From Acidimicrobiaceae bacterium (lineage in GTDB: Bacteria; Actinomycetota; Acidimicrobiia; Acidimicrobiales; UBA8190), in NCBI GenBank assembly GCA_003151475.1, contig PLXQ01000066.1:933-64932 (forward strand): 64,000 nucleotides of DNA. The letters are read 5' to 3'. Below, piece by piece: positions 1 to 8,146 of this stretch (its first letter is position 1; the number at the start of each line of letters is the position of its first letter). The notes beneath the pieces are model-generated. The model worked only from the letters and a program-made list of their open reading frames with translations, did not search any database and was not told where the DNA came from. The position numbers and the translations under genes are program-made.

Positions 1-179
1 CGACGAGCCTCAGCCAGCTGTCGGAGGCGCTCGGCCGAGCCCGGGGTCGAGCCCCGACCCGGGCGCCAATAGTTGGCCTGCTCCAAGGCGAGGTTCCACA
101 CGTAGCGGGCGTCCGCACAGTGGCGCGCCAGTCTCTCCAGTTGAGCTGACTCGGGGGTGAGACGGTAGCGGTGGGCCAT
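1..179 (-). CDS. tnpB: IS605-type TnpB (RNA-guided nuclease-like), N-terminal fragment
   Basis: The reverse strand from 179 reads MAHRYRLTPESAQ followed by a helix with RYVWNLALEQANYW. This is the usual N-terminal helix-turn-helix segment of TnpB/OrfB: a short strand, a helix at the Q-x-x-x-L-x-x segment, then R-x-x-W/Y-N. Only about 59 residues are in the window, so the RuvC-like nuclease part cannot be checked. The start ATG overlaps the tnpA stop (TGATG), the coupled arrangement common in IS605 elements. TnpB is not needed for transposition itself. In characterised family members it is an omega-RNA-guided nuclease that helps retain the element. Confidence 0.8.
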   Translation of the reverse strand, partial: MAHRYRLTPESAQLERLARHCADARYVWNLALEQANYWRPGRGSTPGSAERLRQLAEAR

Positions 180-562
180 CAGGCGGCACGCTTCTGGTTC
201 TCGACGTAGCGACGGACCACGGCGAGGGGGGCGCCGCCGACCGTCGAGACGAACCATGACGGGCTCCACAGAGCGCGAAGCCATAGCGGGTGGGGGAACT
301 CCTGGCGCAACAGCAGCGACGAATGACCTTTGCGCCGCTGGACCAGCCCCGAGAGACCGATCGCCGGGGGCACCTCGACGAGAAGATGCACGTGGTCGGG
401 CACCTCGATCACTTCGCCACCACATTCGGCCACCACGGACCCGATGATCTCCTTGAGCCGGGCCTCGACCGGGCCGGCCACCACCCGCCGGCGGTACTTC
501 GGGCACCAAATGAGGTGGTACGTCGCCGAGTACACCGTCTTGTTCGACGACCGATAAGCCAC
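179..562 (-). CDS. tnpA: IS200/IS605 Y1 transposase TnpA
   Basis: This 127-residue protein is the single-stranded-DNA transposase of the element. Family hallmarks are visible: TYHLIWCPKYRR near the N-terminus, the HUH metal-binding motif in DHVHLLVEV around residues 57-65, and the nucleophilic Tyr in VRRYVENQ close to the C-terminus. Length fits TnpA, usually 120-155 aa. The middle segment after GLSGLVQRRKG looks slightly compressed compared with typical members (KGRSS, LR.EFP). Nothing is obviously truncated, so it may be active. It is translationally coupled to tnpB. Confidence 0.9.
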   Translation of the reverse strand: MAYRSSNKTVYSATYHLIWCPKYRRRVVAGPVEARLKEIIGSVVAECGGEVIEVPDHVHLLVEVPPAIGLSGLVQRRKGHSSLLLRQEFPHPLWLRALWSPSWFVSTVGGAPLAVVRRYVENQKRAA

Positions 563-628
563 AGCAGGAGCCTTTCAGGCGGGTGTATGACTGGGCCACA
601 TCGGGGTTCCGGCCCAGACGGCCTTTGA

Positions 629-648
629 CCCACGACTGAAGTCGTGGG
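629..648. repeat. Perfect hairpin at the IS200/IS605 end
   Basis: The arms CCCACGAC (629-636) and GTCGTGGG (641-648) form an 8-bp perfect stem around a TGAA loop. It lies 67 bp upstream of the tnpA start. IS200/IS605 TnpA recognises such subterminal hairpins as single-stranded DNA and cleaves nearby, so I read this as the tnpA-proximal end structure of the element. Confidence 0.75.
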
Positions 649-659
649 CTTGCGGGCCG

Positions 660-895
660 TATTCGGTCAGGGAGCTGGCCCACCGCCTGGGACTCGTGGC
701 CGTGGCCGAAGGGGTGGAGAACAAAGACCTCTACGAACGGATGCTGGCCTTCGATTCGACGTCCTCCAGGGCTACAACCTGGCCCGGCCGTTGACCGAAA
801 CCGACCTCATGGCCATGGTCAAAGACGAAGCCGCGCTCGAAAGCCCGTTGCACCTCACCGCCGATTCGGCGCCCGCCGGACAATCTGGTCCTTGA
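660..895 (+). pseudogene. Remnant of an EAL-domain (c-di-GMP phosphodiesterase) gene, C-terminal part
   Basis: In the frame beginning at 660 the DNA reads YSVRELAHRLGL then VAVAEGVENKDLYERMLAFD, the late EAL-domain block with the AEGVE motif. After about 750 the homology moves to another frame, FDVLQGYNLARPLTETDL, the typical QGY..xRP end of EAL domains. One indel therefore separates two adjacent parts of a single domain. The upstream part is missing and the sequence abuts the insertion-sequence end, so the gene was probably broken by the element and then decayed. It ends at a TGA at 893-895. Confidence 0.75.
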
Positions 896-1230
896 CCTGG
901 TCGATCCTCAGCGGGACCGTTGCCGAGAGGCTCTTGCACGACGGTGCCGCGGGCCGGATCAGGCACCGGGACCAGCGCAGTTACCTCTGCCACCGTGGGA
1001 ATTGGGTTCAATCTGCCATCGACCTCCGCTGGGCGTCGGGTAACCTGGGCATGGCGGTTTCGCTCAAATTAGATGGCTCCGGCCACGAAGAGGTGCTTGC
1101 TGCCAGCCGGGGGCTCTCCGAGCTTCGTCTAGACGAACTCACAGGCGGGTCAAAGCGAATCCTCAGGAAAAGTCGGTGTACTGAGGAACAGATGAACGCA
1201 TCAGTGCTCACGAGTTCTTGAGGAGACACC
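896..1230. other. Gap without a convincing gene
   Basis: Between the EAL remnant and the HtrA-like gene I see no supported coding region; short reading frames here have no recognisable motif. The ribosome binding site of the next gene (GAGGAGA at about 1220-1226) lies at its end, and its promoter must lie in this stretch. No clear terminator or palindrome was recognised. Confidence 0.5.
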
Positions 1231-2814
1231 ATGGACACCCCCGACCCCTCCACCCCAGGACCCGACGAACCGACCACCGAGATCCCCGGCATGCCGACGG
1301 CCCCCCACAGCCCGGCCCAAAGCGCCACCGGCGAGCCGACGGCCCCCATCGCCCTCGGCCCTCCGCCGGCCAACCCTCCCGCCCCCGGTTGGACTGCTCC
1401 GTTGCCGTTCCCGACGCCGGACAGCCCCGCCGCCGGCAGCCCGCCCTTCGGCACCACGCCCCCGGTCGGCTGGACCCCTCTGTCTTCTCCTCCGCCTCCG
1501 GCTCCGCCGGGTCCCCCCCCGGCGGCAGGAGCCGGCGCCTGGGGACCGGTCCATACTCCTTACGGCCTGGCCTGGGGACCGCTTCCCGTCCCCCCGTCGC
1601 ACCCGTCGCCCCGCCGCCGCTCGCACGTGATCGGCGTGATCGCTCTGCTCGTGGTCTCCTCCTTGTTCATCGGTCTCGGTGTCGGCTACGCCGTCTGGCG
1701 TCCGGGCAACAACACCCCCACCAACGTGGCCACCGGTAACAACAACAACTCCGGCTCGGGGTCGTCGGGACAGAACACCTTGCCCTTCGGTTCGGGATCG
1801 CTCCCCACCGCTCCGTCGGGTTCGGGTTCGACGGGAACGGGAGGACCCAGCTCCTCGACGGTTTCGTCCAAGGTCGACCCCGGACTGGTCGACATCAACG
1901 TCAGCCTCAGCTACCAGAATGCATCGGCCGCCGGGACGGGCCAGGTCCTCACATCGTCGGGCGAGGTCCTCACGAACAACCACGTCATCGACGGTGCCAC
2001 CAGCATCACGGCCACCGACATCGGTAACGGTAAGACCTACACGGCATCGGTCGTCGGTTATGACCGCACCGGCGATCTTGCTGTCATCCAGCTCCACGGT
2101 GCCTCGGGCCTGTCCACCGTCTCCATCGGTGACTCCTCCAAGGTCACCGTCGGCCAGTCCGTCGCCGCCATCGGCAACGCCGGCGGTGTCGGCGGCACTC
2201 CCAGTGTCGCCGCCGGTACGGTTACCACCCTCAACCAGGCCATCACGGCCAGCGACGGCGGCGGCGGTAACGCCGAACAGCTGACCGGGCTCATCGAGGT
2301 GAATGCCAACGTCCAACCCGGCGACTCCGGTGGACCCCTGGTGAACACTGCCGGGAATGTCGTCGGTATCGACACGGCGGCCTCGGCGACCTCTTTCTCG
2401 TCGGCCGGCGGTGACGGCTACGCCATTCCCATCAACGAGGCCATCACCATCGCCAAGCAGATCGAGTCGGGCAAGAGCTCCTCGGTCGTCCACATCGGAC
2501 CCACCGCTTTCCTCGGTGTCGAGATCTCGGCCTCGTCCGGCTCTGGCACCTTCGGCAACGGACTGGGCCAGGGCACCACGGTGTCCGGTGCCACCGTGGC
2601 CGGCGTGGCGTCGGGTTCTCCGGCCGCTAAGGCGGGCCTCGCTGCCGGCGACGTCATCACCTCGGCCGGCGGTAAGACGGTGAGCTCTCCCACGGATCTC
2701 TCCTCCGCCATTGCTTCGCACTCCCCGGGCGACTCAATCCAGGTCCAGTGGACAGACGCCCAAGGCCAGAGCCACAGCGCCCAGGTGACCCTGGCCTCCG
2801 GGCCCGCCACCTGA
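1231..2814 (+). CDS. HtrA/DegP-like membrane-anchored serine protease with PDZ domain
   Basis: This 527-residue protein has a Pro-rich, acidic cytoplasmic N-terminus (1-130), one membrane helix (about 132-156), a Gly/Ser/Thr-rich linker, a trypsin-like domain and a C-terminal PDZ domain (about 430-520). The catalytic triad is visible: His251 in TNNHVIDG, Asp282 in GDLAVIQL, Ser366 in QPGDSGGPL. This is the common actinobacterial HtrA architecture, with the protease outside the membrane and acting in envelope protein quality control. The start at 1231 follows a GAGGAGA ribosome site. It appears monocistronic. Assignment to a numbered paralogue (HtrA, PepD) is not possible by eye. Confidence 0.93.
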   Translation: MDTPDPSTPGPDEPTTEIPGMPTAPHSPAQSATGEPTAPIALGPPPANPPAPGWTAPLPFPTPDSPAAGSPPFGTTPPVGWTPLSSPPPPAPPGPPPAAGAGAWGPVHTPYGLAWGPLPVPPSHPSPRRRSHVIGVIALLVVSSLFIGLGVGYAVWRPGNNTPTNVATGNNNNSGSGSSGQNTLPFGSGSLPTAPSGSGSTGTGGPSSSTVSSKVDPGLVDINVSLSYQNASAAGTGQVLTSSGEVLTNNHVIDGATSITATDIGNGKTYTASVVGYDRTGDLAVIQLHGASGLSTVSIGDSSKVTVGQSVAAIGNAGGVGGTPSVAAGTVTTLNQAITASDGGGGNAEQLTGLIEVNANVQPGDSGGPLVNTAGNVVGIDTAASATSFSSAGGDGYAIPINEAITIAKQIESGKSSSVVHIGPTAFLGVEISASSGSGTFGNGLGQGTTVSGATVAGVASGSPAAKAGLAAGDVITSAGGKTVSSPTDLSSAIASHSPGDSIQVQWTDAQGQSHSAQVTLASGPAT

Positions 2815-2926
2815 TCCCAAAGCGGCGGCTCGCCGGCGCCTGATCGCATCCACCTCACCTGTCCCGCGTCCTACCATGGCCCCCGATCCGGGGGGTACCG
2901 GGACCGGGGCGGGACGAGGTGGATCA

Positions 2927-3235
2927 ATGGCGAAGTACAGGGTGGTCTGTGTCGAGCGCAAGCCGGCCACGGGCCACCATCACGTCACCGGCGTCGGCAT
3001 CGTCCGCGGCAAGAGAGCGCTCGAGCGCCGGTCGGTCATCGACGTCCGCAAGGCCATCAAAGTCAAGAAGGACACCTTCTACACGCTCGATTCGACCACG
3101 GGCGAAAAGGTCTCCGTCAAGCGTCACAAGTGCTGCGGCGAGAAGACCATCCGCTCCGTCGCAGACGACACCAAGGCCGACAACCTGGCCGCCCTCAGCT
3201 CCTGCAACCGGCTCACCTGGTACATGGTGCGGTGA
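2927..3235 (+). CDS. DUF3892-like small protein
   Basis: This 102-residue basic protein starts at ATG 2927 behind a GAGGTGG ribosome site. The opening MAKYRVVCVER, followed by HHHVTGVGI, a helix with VRKAIKVKKDTFYTLD, and the closing DDTKADNLAALSSC, fit the pattern of the DUF3892 family: strand, histidine turn, V-I-x-x-I, D-T-F-Y-x-L-D, N-L-x-A-L-P/S-x-C. The function of that family is unknown. The middle holds two adjacent Cys (KCCGEK), which could bind metal, but that is speculation. It follows the protease gene by about 110 bp and may be independent. Confidence 0.7.
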   Translation: MAKYRVVCVERKPATGHHHVTGVGIVRGKRALERRSVIDVRKAIKVKKDTFYTLDSTTGEKVSVKRHKCCGEKTIRSVADDTKADNLAALSSCNRLTWYMVR

Positions 3236-3577
3236 GCGGAGTGTCCTCCCTCGATTGATGCCCCGCTGAACGGGCTAAACGCCCATGTCGCGAGACATCG
3301 AGGACACCGGAACCCCGCCACCCGAGCGAAACTTTCAATCGCGGTCCCGGGCATTTCTGCATCTCGACTGCTCCCCTTATCGGGACCGAGACCGAAGAGT
3401 CAACATAGACGGCTGCTCCTGCTCCCCTTTCTTCGCGGTCAGATCACCACTTAACGTGGTTCATCAAGGATGACGATGAGCCCAGGGCCTCCATACGGGC
3501 ACCATGGAGGTGCTTGTGAGTTGAACTACCACCGCTTCCAGTGGGAAATTCACTTACCGTGACGGGAGCTGGAGTAC
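3236..3577. other. Intergenic stretch with a small hairpin
   Basis: No supported gene lies in these 342 bases. An inverted repeat CCTCCAT (3488-3494) / ATGGAGG (3504-3510) with a 9-nt loop lies about 70 bp upstream of the next start. It could be a leader structure or operator for the secreted-protein gene at 3578, but no riboswitch class was recognised. A ribosome site (GGGAGCTGGAG) precedes the ATG at 3578. Confidence 0.4.
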
Positions 3578-4492
3578 ATGGGTGTCCGTGATCGCTTTCT
3601 GAAGGCACTGGCGCTGGTCGTCGTTGTCAGCATGCCCCTGCTGGGCCTGTCGACGGTGGCGTCGGCCAAGGCCAAGGGCTGCCACAAGACCCATAGTTGC
3701 AAGAGTGGCGGGACGGGGTCCGGAGGCGGGACGGGCGGTACTCCGCCCCTCATGACGGTCCAGCTCGACCCGAACCCCTTGGTGGAGACCAGCCAGTCGA
3801 ACGTCGACGCCGTGATCCAGGTGGAGACCAATCCGTCATTGGCCGGCGATGAAGTCGTCATACAGTCGAGCCAGCTTCTGGCGTCGTGTTCGACCCTGTA
3901 CCTGGAGACCGCCCAGTCGTCGGGCCCCCTCACATACCACAACACCACCTACTCGAAGAACGCTCCCCTCACCGTGACGCTCGACAACGACGGCAACGTC
4001 ACCGTGATCGCCAACGGCTACAACTGTGCCCCGGGCAACGACATCATCGAGGCGGATCTGGCTGTCGCTCCCTTTTACACGGCGCTCGGAACTCTTGTGG
4101 TGGCACCTCCCCAGGTGACGACTCCGGGGGTCACGGGTACTCCGAATCCCGAGGTCGAGACCGGTGATACGGCGGCCAGTGGCGACTCCAACGTCTACGC
4201 CGTCTTCTACGTCGAGACCGACCCCGTCTACGCCGAGCAGACGGTGGAGATCAGCGACAACCAGCTTTTCGACAGCTGCATCACGAGCTCCGTTTGGTAC
4301 GACTCGTACACGGACTTCCTCTCCGGTTCCACGCCACAGGAGACCCTCGATGACGACGGGAACGCCGTTTTCGTCTTCGTCGGCTCGTCGTGTGCCGCCG
4401 GGACCACTGAGGTCATCGCCGACGTCTTGGCCGGGAGCCACCCGACGTACGTCACGACCTACACCGTTAACCCACCGGCACCGACGATCTGA
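3578..4492 (+). CDS. Secreted protein with two tandem copies of an unrecognised domain
   Basis: This 304-residue protein begins with a signal peptide (basic MGVRDRFLK, hydrophobic core, cleavage near TVASA-KAKG, residues 1-29). A short Cys/Gly-rich stretch follows. Two copies of a roughly 110-residue unit come next. Each has P-N-P-x-VETxxxSNVxAV, a VETxP...E block, a xQLxxSC motif, an LDxDGN strand and a xxxCAxGxxxIxADxxxx end. The paired Cys in each unit (SC and NC/SC) could form a disulfide outside the cell. I do not recognise the family; a beta-sandwich surface protein is likely. It sits alone between DUF3892 and a convergent gene. Confidence 0.75.
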   Translation: MGVRDRFLKALALVVVVSMPLLGLSTVASAKAKGCHKTHSCKSGGTGSGGGTGGTPPLMTVQLDPNPLVETSQSNVDAVIQVETNPSLAGDEVVIQSSQLLASCSTLYLETAQSSGPLTYHNTTYSKNAPLTVTLDNDGNVTVIANGYNCAPGNDIIEADLAVAPFYTALGTLVVAPPQVTTPGVTGTPNPEVETGDTAASGDSNVYAVFYVETDPVYAEQTVEISDNQLFDSCITSSVWYDSYTDFLSGSTPQETLDDDGNAVFVFVGSSCAAGTTEVIADVLAGSHPTYVTTYTVNPPAPTI

Positions 4493-4537
4493 CTCTCCCA
4501 TCAGCCCTCGAGGGCACCCCCGCGTGAGGTGACGAGG

Positions 4538-5047
4538 TCAGCGGTGCTTCGGGGCCCATGAGGCGCTAACCCATGTCCGCTTTGCGCAGGCCGGGCACTT
4601 CATCAGGCTGGTGTAGCCCCGACCGGGACGCCACACCCAGTACGGCAGGTGCAGAACCAGGTACTTGACGATGTCGACGTCTGTATGGGTCCCGCACTTC
4701 GAGCACGACAGGCTGATCGGTCCGGTGCCGCCGGCCTCACCTACCTCACCGTCTGACCGGCGGTTGTCACCGGGACGGGCCGGTGCCGTCTCCACCGTGG
4801 CCGTCTCTTTCCGAGTACGGACCGGCCGATCGGCGAACGTGGGCCGGCCGGCCCCCGCCAACGGAGCCCGTGTCGCGCCGTTTTTCTTGGCGGTGACCGT
4901 GGCGGCGCCGGGATCGCCGCCGGAGAACAATGCGTGTCGTCCCGGAAGCACCCGTTTGCCCCCCGGTCGAAGAGGTCCCGCTTCCTGGCGCTGAGCCGGC
5001 GCCCAGAACAGAGCGCGCTTTCCGAGTGGGTCAGGAGGGTCAGACAC
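4538..5047 (-). CDS. Zinc-ribbon protein with disordered N-terminus
   Basis: This 169-residue protein starts at GTG 5047 after a GGAAGGA ribosome site. Residues 1-110 are Pro/Arg/Gly-rich and probably disordered. The C-terminal 60 residues carry two CxxC pairs, CSKC and CPAC, about 40 residues apart, with the Trp-rich YWVWRPGRGYTSL between them. That pattern fits a treble-clef or rubredoxin-like zinc site. It begins 33 bp downstream of the parA-like stop on the same strand, so the two may be cotranscribed. Function unknown. Confidence 0.7.
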   Translation of the reverse strand: MSDPPDPLGKRALFWAPAQRQEAGPLRPGGKRVLPGRHALFSGGDPGAATVTAKKNGATRAPLAGAGRPTFADRPVRTRKETATVETAPARPGDNRRSDGEVGEAGGTGPISLSCSKCGTHTDVDIVKYLVLHLPYWVWRPGRGYTSLMKCPACAKRTWVSASWAPKHR

Positions 5048-5080
5048 GGCATTCCTTCCGCTCGGTCAGGTCGTGGTCGG

Positions 5081-5875
5081 TCAACCGACCGGGCACCGGT
5101 CGACTTCGAGTTCCCGGGCGAGGGCCCGGTAGGCCTCGGCCCCGGCCGACGACGGCGCGTGCTGCAAGATGCAACGCCCGAACTCGGGCGCCTCGGCGAA
5201 GCGGACTGATTTCCTCACCGGGGGGTCGAGCACTTCCAGCCCGTAGCGTTCCTTCACGTCCTCCAAGACGACCCGGCCGTGACTGGTCCGCTCGTCATAA
5301 AGGGTGTTGATGATCCCCCGCACGCGCAGATCGGCGTTGGCGAACATCCGCACGTCGTCGATCATTTCGAGCAGCTGCCCCACACCCCGGTTGCACAGCG
5401 TCTCGCATTGCAGAGGGATCACCACCTCGTCGGCGGCGCAGAGTCCATTGATGGCTAAGATGCCGAGCGACGGCGGGCAGTCGATGATCATCATGTCGTA
5501 CTCATCGTGCAGACCCTTCAACGCGCGTCGCAGGACATGTTCGCGAGCGGTCCGGGTGAGCAGATGGACCTCGGTGCTGGCCAGATCGATGGTGGCGGGC
5601 AGGATGTCGAGACCGTCGATCCCCGGCACCTTGCACCGGGCGTCCGCCGCCTTCATGGTCCGCACAAAGACGTCGTGCAGAGATGCATGCAGAGAACTCG
5701 GGTCGAGTCCCGTCGAATAGGTCAGGCAGGCCTGCGGATCGAGGTCGATCAGCAGGACCCGTCGTCCTGACTCGGCCCAGGCGAAACCCAAGGAGTGAAC
5801 CGTCGTCGTCTTGGCGACCCCACCCTTTTGATTCGCCACGGCTACCACTCGTGCCACGCGCCGCAGTCTAGGCAT
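5081..5875 (-). CDS. ParA/Soj-family ATPase
   Basis: A 264-residue deviant-Walker ATPase. The N-terminus has VVAVANQKGGVAKTTT with the signature Lys pair, then LLIDLDPQACLT (Walker A-prime), and DMMIIDCPPSLG (Walker B). Full family length. ParA proteins of this type bind DNA non-specifically as ATP dimers and position chromosomes, plasmids or protein complexes. No parB or parS-like sites are seen nearby, so this is probably an orphan ParA rather than the main chromosomal partition gene. The start could also be the GTG at residue 8. The divergent neighbour is the DinB-like gene. Confidence 0.9.
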   Translation of the reverse strand: MPRLRRVARVVAVANQKGGVAKTTTVHSLGFAWAESGRRVLLIDLDPQACLTYSTGLDPSSLHASLHDVFVRTMKAADARCKVPGIDGLDILPATIDLASTEVHLLTRTAREHVLRRALKGLHDEYDMMIIDCPPSLGILAINGLCAADEVVIPLQCETLCNRGVGQLLEMIDDVRMFANADLRVRGIINTLYDERTSHGRVVLEDVKERYGLEVLDPPVRKSVRFAEAPEFGRCILQHAPSSAGAEAYRALARELEVDRCPVG

Positions 5876-6173
5876 GGGTCTCTTCGGAAATCGGGTACTT
5901 CAACCCGGTTTCCGACCGACCGGGCCGGTGCCCGTCGCTCCGCGGCGCGCCACCCGGAAACCGCTGTCTCCGCCGGACCGACAAGACCTCTCACTCGGTG
6001 ACCGGCCACCTGCAGGTTGTCGGGGGCCGGTCACTGTCAGTGTCTCTCGGCGTCGCGTGCTCATGACAACGAACTTTCCGCACCTTTTCGCGCCATTCTG
6101 TCGATCTGACAACCCGAGCTTCGTCACCTTTATGGTCCCGGCGGCCGGGACCCCGGCGAGAGAGGTCAATGCC

Positions 6174-6800
6174 ATGAAGACAGACGTCATCTGGAAGCAC
6201 ATTCATTCGGAGAGAGCCGCCATGGCCGACACCCTGGCCGATCTCCCGTCCGACGCCTGGGCCAAGCCGTCTCTGTGCACGGGTTGGACGGTCCAGCAGA
6301 CGGCCGGCCACATTCTCGCCGCCGCCGAGCAGACCCCGGGCAACTTCTACAAGGAATTGATCTCCGCCCGGTTCAAGTTCGACGTCTTCACCGATCGGGC
6401 CGCCCGCCGTCTTGGAGCCCTCGATCCCGCCTCCCTCATCCAACGCCTCCGGGCCAGGACGACCACGACCAACCACCCACCGGCACCGGTGATGGCCATG
6501 CTGGGCGAGATCGTGGTGCACGGCGACGACATCCGCCGGCCCCTCGGCATCGCCCACGCGGCACCCGAGGAGGCCCTGGTGGCGGTGGCCGACTCCTACA
6601 AGAAGTCGAATCTCCTCATCGGGTCGAAAAGGCGGATCGCCGGACTCGCGCTCCGGGCGAACGACGCGGACTGGAGAAACGGCGAAGGTCCCGAAGTCAC
6701 CGGCCCCCTGGCCTCGCTCGTCGTGGCCATGACCGGACGCAAGGCCGCCCTGGCCGATCTGAGCGGTGAAGGGGTGGCGACGCTCAGCTCGCGCATGTAG
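6174..6800 (+). CDS. Mycothiol-dependent maleylpyruvate isomerase-like (DinB-fold) protein
   Basis: A 208-residue protein starting at ATG 6174 behind GAGAGAGGT. The N-terminal part (HSERAAMADTLADLP, then LCTGWTVQQTAGHILAAAEQ) matches the MDMPI/DinB-like four-helix domain with the W-x-V-x-x-x-A-x-H signature, whose His binds metal. GEIVVHGDDIRRPLG in the middle gives the second conserved His-containing motif. This family is typical of mycothiol-using Actinobacteria, and most members act in thiol transfer or are uncharacterised. Its stop codon lies in an 18-bp tandem repeat. Confidence 0.85.
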   Translation: MKTDVIWKHIHSERAAMADTLADLPSDAWAKPSLCTGWTVQQTAGHILAAAEQTPGNFYKELISARFKFDVFTDRAARRLGALDPASLIQRLRARTTTTNHPPAPVMAMLGEIVVHGDDIRRPLGIAHAAPEEALVAVADSYKKSNLLIGSKRRIAGLALRANDADWRNGEGPEVTGPLASLVVAMTGRKAALADLSGEGVATLSSRM

Positions 6801-6836
6801 CTCAGCTCGCGCATGTAGCTCAGCTCGCGCAAGTAG
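6783..6836 (+). repeat. 18-bp tandem repeat, three copies, each ending in a stop codon
   Basis: Three consecutive copies of CTCAGCTCGCGCATGTAG (the third has one change, AAG for ATG) occupy 6783-6836. The first copy encodes the last residues LSSRM and the stop of the DinB-like gene. As the unit is a multiple of three, every copy repeats the same in-frame stop. It ends 15 bp before the convergent sigma-factor gene stop. Replication slippage is the likely origin. Confidence 0.85.
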
Positions 6837-6851
6837 CAGCCTGCCCGTAAA

Positions 6852-8102
6852 TCAGCCCCCGTAGGGGGCGGTCTCTGCCGACTCGGCCAACTCTTTGAGA
6901 CGCCGGTCGAGAAAGCTGTGCTCGGCGATGTTGTTGGTCTGGCGCCGGGCCCGTTGATAGGCGGCGGCCGCCTCGCGGGCCCGTCCGTCGCGGCGCAGAA
7001 GATCGGCCCGGGTCGAGTGGTAGAGGTGGTAGTCGACGAGCACCCCGGCCAGCGTCGGCTCATCGAGCAGCGCCAGACCGGTGGCCGGCCCCTGCGCCAT
7101 AGCCACGGCCACCGCCCGGTTGAGTTGGACCACGGGGGTTGGCTCCCACTGCAGCAGGTTGTCGTAGAGCCGCACGATCGTGGCCCAGTCGGTCAGATCG
7201 GCGCTCCGGGCGCCGGCGTGCACGGCGGCGATGGCCGCTTTCAATTGATACGGCCCGGGCCGGTCCAGGCGCCGGGCTCGGGCCAGCAGCTCGCCTCCGG
7301 CGGCCACCTGGCCCGCGTCCCACCGGCCGCGGTCCTGCTCCTCAAGAGTGAGCGGCTGCCCCTCGTCGTCGATGCGGGCCACGCGCCGTGAATCCTGAAA
7401 ATGCACAAGGGCGGCGAGGCCCAGTGGCTCGGGTTCGTCGGGGAGCAGCTCCACGAGCAGTCCGGCCAGACGCACGCCTTCGTCGCAGAGATCCACCCGT
7501 ACGAGCTCGTCTCCGCTCGAGGCCAGGTAGCCGGCGTTGAAGATCAGGTAGACGACGGCCAGCACCGCCCCCAGCCGCTCGGCGAACTCCTCCGACGACG
7601 GGACCCGGTAGGGGATTGCGGCCTGGCGGATCTTTCTCTTGGCCCGGACGATCCGCTGGGCCAACGTCGTCTCGGACACGAGGAAGGCCCGGGCCACCTC
7701 GTCGGTCGTGAGTCCGCCGAGCGAACGCAGGGTGAGAGCCACCTGGGCGTCGATGGACAGCGCCGGATGGCAGCAGGTGAAGATCAGCCGCAGCCGGTCG
7801 TCCTCGATCGGCCCCGGGGTCTCCCAGGCGTCCCAGGCGATGGCCAGCTCACCCCAGGCCCGGTGACGGCGCTCGGCCGACGCCGACCGGCGAAGCCGGT
7901 CGACGGCTTTGCGCCGGGCGGTGGTGACGAGCCAGCCCGCCGGGTTGGTCGGGATGCCGCTCACCGCCCAGGCGCCGGCGGCGGCCACGAATGCGTCCTG
8001 CACCGCATCCTCGGCCAGGTCGAAGTCCTTCACCACGGCGATCAGCCGGGCGAGCACCCGACCGCGTTCGGACCGGTAGACGAGGTCGAGCGCCTCGTCC
8101 AC
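6852..8102 (-). CDS. ECF-type RNA polymerase sigma factor with long C-terminal extension
   Basis: A 416-residue protein. Residues 1-180 hold sigma regions 2 and 4: AVVKDFDLAEDAVQDAFVAA, GWLVTTARRKAVDRLRR, and LTTDEVARAFLVSETTLAQRIVRAKRKIR. The remaining 230 residues form the helical, TPR-like extension (DUF6596 type, with YLIFNAGYLAS and VQLNRAVAVAMAQGP) of the ECF group encoded next to YCII proteins. I chose GTG 8102 because it lies just before the DEALDLVYRSERG opening and no ATG is available in frame. It begins 44 bp after the YCII gene stop, on the same strand. Targets are unknown. Confidence 0.92.
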   Translation of the reverse strand: MDEALDLVYRSERGRVLARLIAVVKDFDLAEDAVQDAFVAAAGAWAVSGIPTNPAGWLVTTARRKAVDRLRRSASAERRHRAWGELAIAWDAWETPGPIEDDRLRLIFTCCHPALSIDAQVALTLRSLGGLTTDEVARAFLVSETTLAQRIVRAKRKIRQAAIPYRVPSSEEFAERLGAVLAVVYLIFNAGYLASSGDELVRVDLCDEGVRLAGLLVELLPDEPEPLGLAALVHFQDSRRVARIDDEGQPLTLEEQDRGRWDAGQVAAGGELLARARRLDRPGPYQLKAAIAAVHAGARSADLTDWATIVRLYDNLLQWEPTPVVQLNRAVAVAMAQGPATGLALLDEPTLAGVLVDYHLYHSTRADLLRRDGRAREAAAAYQRARRQTNNIAEHSFLDRRLKELAESAETAPYGG

Positions 8103-8146
8103 CGGACCGCCACCGCCCGTGCGTGACGTTGCAGAAGGTTCCAGCT

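Larger units (their letters stand above)
1..648 (-). mobile_element. IS200/IS605-family insertion sequence, partial (runs off the left edge)
   Basis: The window opens inside an IS200/IS605-type element. It has a Y1 HUH transposase gene (tnpA) followed, with a TGATG overlap, by the start of tnpB on the same strand. A perfect hairpin at 629-648, just outside the tnpA start, matches the subterminal palindrome that TnpA binds at one end of such elements. Recognisable host sequence (EAL-domain remnant) begins at about 660, so the element boundary lies near 650-660. The other end, and any guide RNA beside tnpB, lie outside the window. Confidence 0.85.

Noticed and set aside
892-1221. Plus-strand frame of 109 codons before the protease gene
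   Set aside because: No recognisable motif and no ribosome site; kept as non-coding.
1201-2721. Long minus-strand open frame opposite the HtrA-like gene
   Set aside because: Arg/Gly-rich translation without motifs, fully antisense to a protease gene with all catalytic blocks; a product of high-GC codon bias.
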